A stretch of 5,640 bases of DNA, from positions 1 through 5,640 of the forward strand of contig MKRS01000671.1 of the NCBI GenBank assembly GCA_001897035.1. Direction: 5' to 3'. Of the stretch, positions 1 through 5,640 are shown in pieces. Under the pieces are notes generated by a model, which was given only the letters and a program-made list of their open reading frames with translations, was not told the origin of the DNA and made no database searches. The translations under genes were made by a program, and so were the position numbers. Origin of the DNA: Bacteroidales bacterium 45-6. GTDB lineage: Bacteria > Bacteroidota > Bacteroidia > Bacteroidales > Dysgonomonadaceae. Numbering within the stretch: the first letter of the stretch is position 1; each line of letters begins with the position of its first letter.

Positions 1-1
1 G

Positions 2-415
2 ATTGCAATTGTTAAAGTATCCGACAGTTCAAATGTTTCTTTCAGTCCTCCAGATTTTTATACAATGCCCGGTGGGTCGAAAAAGTTTACAATACAGTAC
101 GATGACAAATCGAAAAAATATTGGGCTATAGTGAATGATGTGCTGTCGGCATATAAGGACAAAAATCCGCATGCTGTGAGAAACCATCTATCTCTGATTT
201 CTTCTCCCGATCTGAAAAATTGGTCTGCCTGCAAATCTCTTTTATTCCATCCCGATAGTGATAAGCACGGCTTTCAGTACATCGATTGGGTATTTGACGG
301 AAATGATATTATATTCGTATCTCGTACAGCCTATGATGACAAGGACGGCGGTGCCAATAATTATCATGATGCTAACTTTCTGACTTTCCATAGAATAGAG
401 AATTTTAGGAAATAA
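2..415 (+). CDS. C-terminal fragment of a sialidase-like beta-propeller protein (5' end outside window)
   Basis: This is the 3' end of an open frame that already runs at the window's left edge. The ATG at 65 is internal, because the frame continues upstream of it with sensible sequence (IAIVKVSDSSN...). The visible 137 residues contain propeller-type strands and an SSPDLKNW motif, which is the repeated 'substrate blade' signature seen in GH32/GH43/sialidase-like propellers. They end in HGFQYIDW, a SRTAYDD stretch and HDANFLTFHRIENFR, a tail I associate with Bacteroidetes proteins annotated as sialidase or BNR-repeat family. The N-terminus, any signal peptide and most catalytic residues are missing, so the activity and substrate cannot be assigned. 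It lies 45 bp upstream of the GH26-GH43 gene on the same strand and is probably in the same operon. It could instead be a non-enzymatic sugar-binding propeller. Confidence 0.72.
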   Translation: MAIVKVSDSSNVSFSPPDFYTMPGGSKKFTIQYDDKSKKYWAIVNDVLSAYKDKNPHAVRNHLSLISSPDLKNWSACKSLLFHPDSDKHGFQYIDWVFDGNDIIFVSRTAYDDKDGGANNYHDANFLTFHRIENFRK

Positions 416-460
416 GAAGAACCTTGATTAAAAAAAGTCTGAAACTATAAACCAAGCCTG

Positions 461-2506
461 ATGAAGAAAATCTGTCTTTACATTACTCTATCTCTATACA
501 CTATTGCAGGGATAGCTCAATCCGACAAGGACATAATAACGGTAGATAAGAAAGCGACTGCCGGGACTAAAGCTCTTTATTTTAATTTGTTGAAAATACA
601 AAATGAAGGGGGAATCATTTTTGGTCAGCAGGATGCCACTCTTTATGGGCGCAGTTGGTCGGGGGAGACTGATCGGAGTGATGTGAAAGATATCACGGGT
701 ACACATCCGGCAATGATTGGTTTAGACCTTGAGAGCATTACCCGACAGGACGATAAGGAGCTAAGGACACGACAAACTCAGCAGCTCGTAGAAGAGGTGA
801 AAAATACTTATAGAAGAGGCGGGATAATTACTTTTTCGTGGCATATGCGGAACCCTGCCAATGATGGTAGTTTTTATTGGGAAAAGAACCCTGTAAAAGC
901 TGTATCTGATATATTGCCCGGTGGTAGTCTGCATGAAACCTATAAACGATATCTGAAAACTGTGGCTGAGGTTTCATCTCAGTTTGTGAATGATAACGGA
1001 GAGTTGATCCCTATTATTTTCCGCCCTTTTCACGAATTCGACGGTGAGTGGTTTTGGTGGGGAAAGGGACATTGCACCAAGGAAGAATATATCTCTTTGT
1101 GGCAATTTACGATTGATTACCTCAAAGATGATTCAGGTGTACACAATTTTCTTTATGCTTTTTCGCCCGATTGCAGGTATACAACAGCAAGCGAATATCT
1201 TGATTATTATCCCGGCGATGAATATGTGGATATTTTAGGAGTGGACAATTATTGGGACTTCAGACCCGATGGAGCAAACAATTCTACATTGGCAGAGTAC
1301 AAACTCAGAATAGTATCGGATATTGCTATCTCTAAAAATAAGGTGGCTGCATTTACCGAAACTGGTTTGGAGGGAGTCAAAGATCCTAAGTGGTATACCA
1401 CTAAGCTACTACCTGTTTTACGAAAGGTGAAGCTTGCCTACGTTATGGTATGGCGAAACGCAAATGATATGGAGTACCATTTTTATACTCCGACCAAAGG
1501 TCATCCTGCCGAAAAAGATTTTCTCCTGTTTTCTAAGGAACCTAATATATTGTTCGAATCCGATTTGAGCGATATGTACAAAATCAGCTCATCGGATATT
1601 ACAGGCAATCCTATTTTTAGGGGTTGGTATGCCGATCCCGAAGCCGTGATTTATGACGACAAGTATTGGGTATATCCAACCTATTCCGGTGCAACCTATA
1701 CCGATCAGGTATATCTCGATGCTTTTTCATCCCCCGACTTGGTGAACTGGACAAAGCATAGCCAAGTTTTAGACACTATTTCTGTCAAATGGATATGGAG
1801 AGCCATGTGGGCTCCTGCGGCATTCGAGAAGGACGGACGTTATTATTTGCTGTTTGGGGGGAATGACATCCAAAACGATAATGAATATGGCGGTATAGGT
1901 ATTGCCGTAGCCGACAAGCCCGAAGGTCCTTTCAAGGACTATTTAAGTAAACCTCTGATAGATAAGTTTCATAATGGGGCGCAACCCATCGATCAATTCG
2001 TATTTAAGGACAGTGATGGGTCATATTATCTGTATTATGGAGGCTGGAGGCACTGCAATGTGGCAAAGTTTAATGATGACTTTACCGACTTTGTAGCCCT
2101 ATCTGATGGTTCTATATTTAAAGAAGTTACACCTGACGGTTATGTAGAAGGACCGTTTATGTTTATTCGCAATGGTAAGTACTACTTCATGTGGTCAGAG
2201 GGTGATTGGGTTGGACCTGACTATTGTGTGGCTTATGCCATTTCCGATAACCCTTTTGGTCCATTTGAAAGAATAGGAAAGATATTACAACAGAATCCAA
2301 AGATAGCAACTGGTGCAGGACATCATTCTGTTGTTCATGAACCGAAATCAAATAAATGGTATATCTTTTATCATCGCCACCCTTTGGATAGAGAAGAAGG
2401 ATATTGCAGAGAGACTTGCATTGAGGAGATGCAGTTTGATAATAAAGGGTTTATAAAGCCTGTAATTATAACCAATGTGGGAGTACATAAAAATGAGTTA
2501 AAATAA
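461..2506 (+). CDS. Secreted GH26-GH43 two-domain glycoside hydrolase
   Basis: The 681-residue protein starts with a type I signal peptide (MKKICLYITLSLYTIAGIAQ, cleavage likely near residues 19-20, no lipobox), so it is exported to the periplasm or beyond. Residues about 30-355 are a GH26 (beta/alpha)8 barrel: GIIFGQQDA near 51, SWHMRNP near 126, RPFHEFDGEWFWW with the probable acid/base E192, and FTETG with the probable nucleophile E300. Residues about 380-665 are a GH43 five-bladed propeller: ADPEAV with base D392, SPDLVNW, WAPAAF, PIDQF with D511 as likely pKa modulator, YVEGPF with acid E563, and GHHSVV at 620-625. All expected catalytic positions of both domains are present. GH26 members mostly cut beta-1,4-mannan; GH43 members mostly remove arabinofuranose, xylose or related residues. 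The exact substrates are inference. It is followed 8 bp later by galM. No strong ribosome-binding site is visible, as is usual in this phylum. Confidence 0.93.
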   Translation: MKKICLYITLSLYTIAGIAQSDKDIITVDKKATAGTKALYFNLLKIQNEGGIIFGQQDATLYGRSWSGETDRSDVKDITGTHPAMIGLDLESITRQDDKELRTRQTQQLVEEVKNTYRRGGIITFSWHMRNPANDGSFYWEKNPVKAVSDILPGGSLHETYKRYLKTVAEVSSQFVNDNGELIPIIFRPFHEFDGEWFWWGKGHCTKEEYISLWQFTIDYLKDDSGVHNFLYAFSPDCRYTTASEYLDYYPGDEYVDILGVDNYWDFRPDGANNSTLAEYKLRIVSDIAISKNKVAAFTETGLEGVKDPKWYTTKLLPVLRKVKLAYVMVWRNANDMEYHFYTPTKGHPAEKDFLLFSKEPNILFESDLSDMYKISSSDITGNPIFRGWYADPEAVIYDDKYWVYPTYSGATYTDQVYLDAFSSPDLVNWTKHSQVLDTISVKWIWRAMWAPAAFEKDGRYYLLFGGNDIQNDNEYGGIGIAVADKPEGPFKDYLSKPLIDKFHNGAQPIDQFVFKDSDGSYYLYYGGWRHCNVAKFNDDFTDFVALSDGSIFKEVTPDGYVEGPFMFIRNGKYYFMWSEGDWVGPDYCVAYAISDNPFGPFERIGKILQQNPKIATGAGHHSVVHEPKSNKWYIFYHRHPLDREEGYCRETCIEEMQFDNKGFIKPVIITNVGVHKNELK

Positions 2507-2514
2507 AGACTGAA

Positions 2515-3654
2515 ATGAAGAAAATAGCTTCTTTTTTTATTATCGCAATATTACTTATAACAGCTTGTGCTAGAAAAGTGAGTCAAAAACAGGATATAAC
2601 TTTATCAGGTTTAAGCAAAACGAATTTTAGAACAGAGGTCGATGGCAAGCAGACTTACTTATTTGTTTTATCCAATAAAAAAGGGATGGAAGTTTGCATT
2701 ACCAATTTTGGAGGACGAATTGTCTCTATCATGGTTCCTGATAAAAATGGACAAATGAAAGATGTCGTTTTGGGATTTGATTCGATTCAAGATTACATCA
2801 ATACACCGAGCGATTTTGGAGCCTCTATCGGACGGTATGCCAACCGTATAAGCAAGGGGCTGTTCGAACTTGATAATGTAAAATATCAATTGTCAACTAA
2901 TAATTTTGGACATTGTTTGCACGGTGGTAGCAAAGGGTTTCAATATGTAGTATACGATGCAGTCTTGATAGACAACAAAATTCTTAAACTAAGCTATTTG
3001 GCTATAGATGGGGAACAAGGTTTTCCCGGAAATATGTCTTGTGATGTTTTATTTACACTAACTGAGGATAATGCTATCGCGATCAAATATAGTGCTACTG
3101 CAGATAAACCTACAATTGTTAATATGACAAATCATTCGTATTTTAATTTGGATGGGAATCCTAATATTAAAAATATGGATTGGCTGCTAACTCTCAATGC
3201 AGATAACTATACCCCTATTGATTCTACTTTCATAACTACCGGAGAAATCGTTACAGTTGAAGGAACACCTTTCGATTTCAGAAAACCGATGGCTATCGGT
3301 AAGAGAATAAATAACTAGAATCAACAATTAAAGAATGGAAATGGATATGACCATAATTGGGTTTTAAATACAGGTGGCGATATTTCAAAAATTGCAGCGA
3401 CATTAAAATCTAAAGAAACTGGCATTATATTAGATGTATATACTACAGAACCTGGTATTCAATTGTATACTGGTAATTTTTTAGATAGTACAATCGTCGG
3501 TAAAAAAAGAATTATCTATCGACAACGAGCATCTGTTTGTCTTGAGACTCAGAAATATCCCGATTCGCCAAACAAAGAGAATTGGCCCTCCCCAATACTT
3601 CGTCCTAAAGGAAAATATGAGAGTGAAACAATTTTTAAATTTTCAGTAGAATAG
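2515..3654 (+). pseudogene. galM: Aldose 1-epimerase (galactose mutarotase), lipoprotein, interrupted by an in-frame amber codon
   Basis: The frame encodes a GalM-type mutarotase, which interconverts alpha and beta anomers of aldoses. Residues 1-18 form a lipoprotein signal with lipobox ITAC (C18). The following ARK lacks the acidic residues of a Bacteroides surface-export signal, so a periplasmic location is likely. Family motifs are clear: GRYANRI near 106, HGG with H136, and TNHSYFNLDG with catalytic-type H207. A TAG at codon 268 (3316-3318) ends translation after 267 residues. The same frame then continues with GNGYDHNW (D279), TEPGIQLYTGNF (E312, the position of the catalytic base in known mutarotases) and stops at 3652-3654. 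The full length of 379 codons fits a lipoprotein GalM. The 267-residue product lacks both D279 and E312 and should be inactive unless the stop is read through or is a sequencing error. It begins 8 bp after the GH26-GH43 gene, probably co-transcribed. Its base composition is visibly more AT-rich than that gene. Confidence 0.88.
3316..3318 (+). other. In-frame amber (TAG) codon interrupting galM
   Basis: The TAG falls between RKPMAIGKRINN and NQQLKNGNGYDHNW, which in intact mutarotases are joined by a short linker. No base is inserted or deleted: the downstream frame is the same as the upstream one. A single base change, for example from a GAG, AAG or CAG codon, would explain it. A reinitiated downstream fragment could begin only at the ATG at 3463, which is after the catalytic glutamate. 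Confidence 0.85.
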
Positions 3655-3719
3655 ACTTTTTGCTGAGTCTTGTATTTACTGTAGACTATACTATATCTAT
3701 TTTGTCTTTTTGTATAAAC
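3655..3719. other. Convergent intergenic gap, possible mobile-element boundary
   Basis: This AT-rich 65-bp gap separates the plus-strand galM stop from the minus-strand mobA stop. It changes the context from PUL to mobilization genes. A weak 5-bp inverted repeat (AGTCT at 3666-3670, AGACT at 3683-3687) is followed on the plus strand by a T-rich stretch at 3700-3711, but the stem is too short and the loop too long to call a terminator. No tRNA, direct repeat or transposon end is recognisable. That an element end lies here is inferred from gene content alone. Confidence 0.3.
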
Positions 3720-4967
3720 TCATCCTAATTTGGGCCCCAGTTTTCTTTTATCCGACTGTTGACTTTGTTTTTGGCTTTTATTTTCCTTATTCACTTTCGA
3801 TATTCTCGGGTCATTCCATGATTCTATATACTTTTTATCCCTTTTATTCTCTTTCCAGAGATACGGATATGCAAAATCATGGCCTCCCCACCACTTGACT
3901 TTAGCTTTAGTGACGTGGCCTGCTTCTATAAGCATTTTATCCCGAATCCGCATTTCATATTTCCCATATTTGACAAAACCGTCAGGATTCTCCTTAGATG
4001 AAAAAGCTTTGTCCTTTTCATTATTGAGGAATACATAGGAAGAAAAATTTCCAGTACTATCCTTCTTTTTTATCCCTTCCAGATAAATAAAACCACCCTC
4101 TTCCAGAATTTGCCACTGCTGTGGTGTTAATTCTACTCCCCCAATAGAGTGTCCCTTCGGTTTATTTTCCGTTTGGGATTGTCCTTTTCGAGCTTGTATT
4201 TCTTGTTGCTTTTGCTCCCTTTTCGCCTGTTCTTGTAGTAATCTAATATTCTCCTCAAATACCTTTTTTAGATTCCCGAAGCTAAATTTCCGGTCAATTT
4301 GCGAACCTTTAAAAGCAATATTATTATACCGAAATGATACACCCTCAATCTCATTCGTTGTCCGTTTGTACTTATATTCAAGCTTAACCCCGAACTTCTT
4401 AAGCGAAAATCGCAGGTCTGCAGGATTCTTACAATTCGGTAAAACGGCTTTTATTGTATCGTAGATATAATACTTTACCTTATCCGGATCGTTAAGTTTC
4501 TCACGCTTAACCCGATCTTTTCCTTTACCATAAGTCAGATTGTATTTATCTTTTAATTTCTTACAGGTCTTGATATTTCGTTTATAGTCATTATTGACAG
4601 AGATCAATTTTAAGTTATTATCGATGCGATTATACACAATATGTAAATGTTCATTGTCGGTATTGTGATGCCTGACAATAATATACTGTGTATTTTTAAT
4701 TCCCATTTCCTGCATATATTCTTTGGCTAACTGTACCATAAAATCATTGGTCATCCGCTCTTTATCTTCTGGTGCGAACGATATAGGTATATGCCCGACA
4801 GGCTGCTTTATTTCCTTCCTGCCGAATCGCTGCATGGCAAAACTGCGGATGATATCTTTGGCATTATCAGCCCAGACTCCCTCTGCTTCCAGTAGTTCAG
4901 CCGTCTCATTCATCACATATTGAACACATCCCTTAAATGACTTCCCTTTGATATTTTTAGCGATCAT
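3720..4967 (-). CDS. mobA: MOBP-type relaxase / mobilization nuclease, Bacteroides MobA-like
   Basis: The 415-residue protein is a relaxase: it nicks one strand at oriT, attaches to the 5' end through a tyrosine and leads the strand into the recipient. Motif I is at the N-terminus (GCVQYVMN, likely catalytic Y17). A GHIPISF segment is at 58-64. The metal-binding histidine motif is H101-x2-D104-x2-H107-x-H109-x3-N113 (HNTDNEHLHIVYN). GVKLEYKYKR and FKGSQIDRKFSF (about 193-231) are typical of Bacteroides mobilization relaxases. A glutamine/lysine-rich, probably helical linker (about 236-270) leads to a C-terminal domain (about 277-390) starting GVELTPQQWQILEEGGFIYLEG, which resembles DUF3945-type repeats. 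The tail is basic and Q/K/S rich. The start codon overlaps the end of mobC by 11 bp, which suggests translational coupling. No transfer (tra) genes are visible, so this module would depend on a helper conjugative element. Confidence 0.92.
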   Translation of the reverse strand: MIAKNIKGKSFKGCVQYVMNETAELLEAEGVWADNAKDIIRSFAMQRFGRKEIKQPVGHIPISFAPEDKERMTNDFMVQLAKEYMQEMGIKNTQYIIVRHHNTDNEHLHIVYNRIDNNLKLISVNNDYKRNIKTCKKLKDKYNLTYGKGKDRVKREKLNDPDKVKYYIYDTIKAVLPNCKNPADLRFSLKKFGVKLEYKYKRTTNEIEGVSFRYNNIAFKGSQIDRKFSFGNLKKVFEENIRLLQEQAKREQKQQEIQARKGQSQTENKPKGHSIGGVELTPQQWQILEEGGFIYLEGIKKKDSTGNFSSYVFLNNEKDKAFSSKENPDGFVKYGKYEMRIRDKMLIEAGHVTKAKVKWWGGHDFAYPYLWKENKRDKKYIESWNDPRISKVNKENKSQKQSQQSDKRKLGPKLG

Positions 4968-5313
4968 CCAGCAGTTTTTTGATTTTAGTGGTTATACTTA
5001 TTACTTCCATCGCCGTATTGGCAAGACCTGATTTATTGGCTTGCCGTGCTATCTGGTTCAGGTTATTAGCCATCCCCGAGAGTTTACGCATCAAATCCAA
5101 ATCTTCCAGAGAGAAGCGTAGTTTAACACTTCCCTTAAGTACCATTCCCCGTGCATACTGTGTAGCTTTCATACCCAGCTTTCCGGCTTTCTCTTTCACG
5201 GACTTAAAATCCTTTTCGCTCAGTTTGAGATTAATAGAGCAGGATAATTTCTCTTTCTCCTTCTTGGGACGTCCGCGAAGAGTTTCGCCATCTGGTTTAT
5301 CTTTATTTTCCAT
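4957..5313 (-). CDS. mobC: MobC-like relaxosome accessory protein
   Basis: The 118-residue protein has a charged, basic N-terminus (RGRPKKEKEK, residues 13-22). A ribbon-helix-helix-like region follows (about 24-60: a beta strand LSCSINLKLSEKDF, then helices KSVKEKAGKLGM and KATQYARGMVLKG). Its C-terminal half carries the MobC signature LSGMANNLNQIARQANKSG (78-96). MobC proteins bind oriT and help open the nic region for the relaxase. It is directly upstream of mobA with an 11-bp overlap, the usual order in Bacteroides mobilizable elements, where equivalents are also named MobB or BmgB. The ATG at 5311-5313 is preceded by an A/G-rich stretch rather than a clear Shine-Dalgarno sequence. The adjacent repeat-rich non-coding region is the probable DNA target. 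The family assignment is firm; the gene name varies between elements. Confidence 0.88.
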   Translation of the reverse strand: MENKDKPDGETLRGRPKKEKEKLSCSINLKLSEKDFKSVKEKAGKLGMKATQYARGMVLKGSVKLRFSLEDLDLMRKLSGMANNLNQIARQANKSGLANTAMEVISITTKIKKLLDDR

Positions 5314-5344
5314 AACTGTTTCTTTTAAGAGTATGGAAAACCAT

Positions 5345-5352
5345 CAAATACA
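5345..5352 (-). promoter_or_regulatory. Possible -7 element of a mobC-mobA promoter
   Basis: Read on the minus strand, the bases are TGTATTTG, one mismatch from the Bacteroidetes -7 consensus TAnnTTTG. It would place a transcription start some 20-30 bases before the mobC ATG. No TTTG-type -33 element is found at the expected distance, so this is a weak candidate. Confidence 0.22.
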
Positions 5353-5381
5353 TTTTTGCATCTGAGCGGGATGTAACGCAA

Positions 5382-5395
5382 GCGACCACCGGGAG
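5382..5395 (+). repeat. Direct repeat copy 1, consensus GCGACCRYCGGGAG
   Basis: The sequence is GCGACCACCGGGAG, the mobC-proximal copy of three. It matches the other two except at the two central positions. It is likely a protein-binding site of the relaxosome, with MobC as the obvious candidate; the function is inferred from position only. Confidence 0.6.
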
Positions 5396-5431
5396 ATGAA
5401 GTGGAGTCTGCGCCTGCAGCCCGGACTTTTT

Positions 5432-5445
5432 GCGACCGCCGGGAG
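5432..5445 (+). repeat. Direct repeat copy 2, consensus GCGACCRYCGGGAG
   Basis: The sequence is GCGACCGCCGGGAG and starts 50 bp after copy 1. An upstream CCCGG at 5420-5424 can pair with its CCGGG at 5439-5443, forming a small hairpin within the repeat unit. Confidence 0.6.
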
Positions 5446-5480
5446 CAAAATCCGTAGGCTGCCCGGTGACCTCAGAACAG

Positions 5481-5494
5481 GCGACCATCGGGAG
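5481..5494 (+). repeat. Direct repeat copy 3, consensus GCGACCRYCGGGAG
   Basis: The sequence is GCGACCATCGGGAG and starts 49 bp after copy 2. It is also preceded by a CCCGG (5462-5466), so the extended unit appears to be CCCGG, a spacer, then the 14-mer. The 10-bp inverted repeat starts 17 bp after its end. Confidence 0.6.
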
Positions 5495-5510
5495 CGTGTT
5501 TTGAGCGGAT

Positions 5511-5538
5511 GATAAATCCTTAGGGTACAGGATTTATC
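5511..5538. repeat. Perfect 10-bp inverted repeat, probable oriT hairpin
   Basis: GATAAATCCT (5511-5520) and AGGATTTATC (5529-5538) are exact reverse complements around an 8-base loop (TAGGGTAC). Neither side is followed by a T-tract on the relevant strand, so it is not a typical intrinsic terminator. MOBP relaxases recognise an inverted repeat next to the nick site, and this is the best candidate for that role here. Confidence 0.6.
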
Positions 5539-5566
5539 TTCTGCGTGGTCACAGCCCCCTGCAAGG

Positions 5567-5636
5567 GCAAGGTATGCACGAAGGTTGTCCGAAAATGTGC
5601 GTAGCGATTTTCGGGTAACCCGTGCGATTACCTTGC
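5567..5636 (+). repeat. 70-base extended imperfect hairpin
   Basis: The arms pair as follows: 5567-5574 with 5629-5636 (8 bp), 5576-5580 with 5621-5625 (5 bp), 5583-5586 with 5617-5620 (4 bp) and 5589-5596 with 5607-5614 (8 bp, CCGAAAAT/ATTTTCGG). The loop is 10 bases at 5597-5606. The GT/GT gap at 5587-5588 and 5615-5616 would form two wobble pairs in a plus-strand RNA, giving 27 pairs in all. Small irregularities are a T facing GAT and an AA bulge. It may be a structured part of oriT, a single-strand origin or an RNA element; the sequence alone does not decide. Confidence 0.55.
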
Positions 5637-5640
5637 TCCT

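Larger units (their letters stand above)
5314..5640. other. oriT: Putative oriT / relaxosome region (non-coding, structure-rich)
   Basis: This 327-bp stretch upstream of mobC holds no convincing gene and is much richer in G+C than the flanking genes (about 57-63% in the 60-base lines from 5401 and 5461). It contains three spaced 14-bp direct repeats, a perfect 10-bp inverted repeat and a 70-base extended hairpin, each listed separately. Repeats plus inverted repeats directly upstream of mobC-mobA match the usual layout of a mobilization origin. The nick site is not identified. A weak resemblance to the RP4-type nic core (TATCCTGC) is seen as TATCTTCTGC at 5535-5544, just after the 10-bp inverted repeat, but this is speculative. 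Confidence 0.55.

Noticed and set aside
494..706. Other open frames antisense or out of frame to the GH26-GH43, galM and mobA genes (for example 494-706, 1044-1238, 2668-2889, 3710-3898, 4723-4923)
   Set aside because: All lie wholly or mostly inside genes with clear protein families on the other strand or frame and show no motifs of their own.
3316..3318. Amber codon recoded genome-wide or to a special amino acid
   Set aside because: The same gene uses TAG as its terminal stop (3652-3654), and the position is a linker rather than an active-site residue, so general recoding is unlikely.
3463..3654. Separate small gene of 63 codons after galM
   Set aside because: It is in the same frame as galM and encodes the GalM C-terminus, so it is the tail of the interrupted gene and not an independent one.
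3665..3711. Intrinsic terminator between galM and mobA
   Set aside because: The only stem is 5 bp with a 12-base loop, and the T-rich stretch is not adjacent to it.
4979..5365. Plus-strand 128-codon open frame antisense to mobC
   Set aside because: It is a shadow of the well-supported mobC frame; the protein is L/S-rich with no family resemblance.
5303..5488. Minus-strand 61-codon open frame upstream of mobC
   Set aside because: It runs straight through the three 14-bp repeats, has no recognisable domain and overlaps the start of mobC. The repeats and hairpins explain the sequence better as non-coding DNA.
5382..5494. Short CRISPR array (14-bp repeats with 35-36 bp spacers)
   Set aside because: The repeats are too short, vary internally, the intervening sequences share the CCCGG element, and no cas gene is present. 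The location beside mobC fits oriT.

Overview
The window looks like chromosomal DNA from a member of the Bacteroidales (Bacteroides, Parabacteroides or Dysgonomonas type). The evidence is a plus-strand run of exported carbohydrate-active proteins of the kind found in polysaccharide utilisation loci (PULs), the lack of clear Shine-Dalgarno sequences before the starts, and a mobilization module whose relaxase resembles Bacteroides MobA proteins. The genus is inferred from protein style only.

Left part (1-3654, plus strand): three co-directional genes that look like the tail of a PUL operon. The first (2-415) is the C-terminal end of a sialidase-like beta-propeller protein, cut by the window edge. 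After 45 bp comes a two-domain secreted glycosidase (461-2506) with a GH26 beta-mannanase-type barrel fused to a GH43 five-bladed propeller. Eight bases later starts a lipoprotein aldose 1-epimerase (galM, 2515-3654), which is broken by one in-frame amber codon at 3316-3318. The same frame continues past that codon to a normal C-terminus. A likely division of labour is that GH26 cuts a beta-linked backbone, GH43 trims side chains or oligosaccharides, the sialidase-like protein handles another linkage, and the epimerase equilibrates released sugar anomers. The actual polysaccharide cannot be read from this window.

Middle (3655-3719): a 65-bp convergent gap between galM and the minus-strand mobilization genes. 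The boundary of an integrated mobile element may lie here, but no end repeat is recognisable.

Right part (3720-5640, minus strand): a mobC-mobA pair (5313 down to 3720) whose reading frames overlap by 11 bp, encoding a ribbon-helix-helix/MobC-type accessory protein and a MOBP-type relaxase with an extra C-terminal domain. Upstream of mobC is a 327-bp GC-rich non-coding stretch packed with structure: three 14-bp direct repeats at 49-50 bp spacing, a perfect 10-bp inverted repeat, and a 70-base extended hairpin. Together these look like an origin of transfer (oriT) with relaxosome-binding sites. The rest of the element should lie beyond the right edge.
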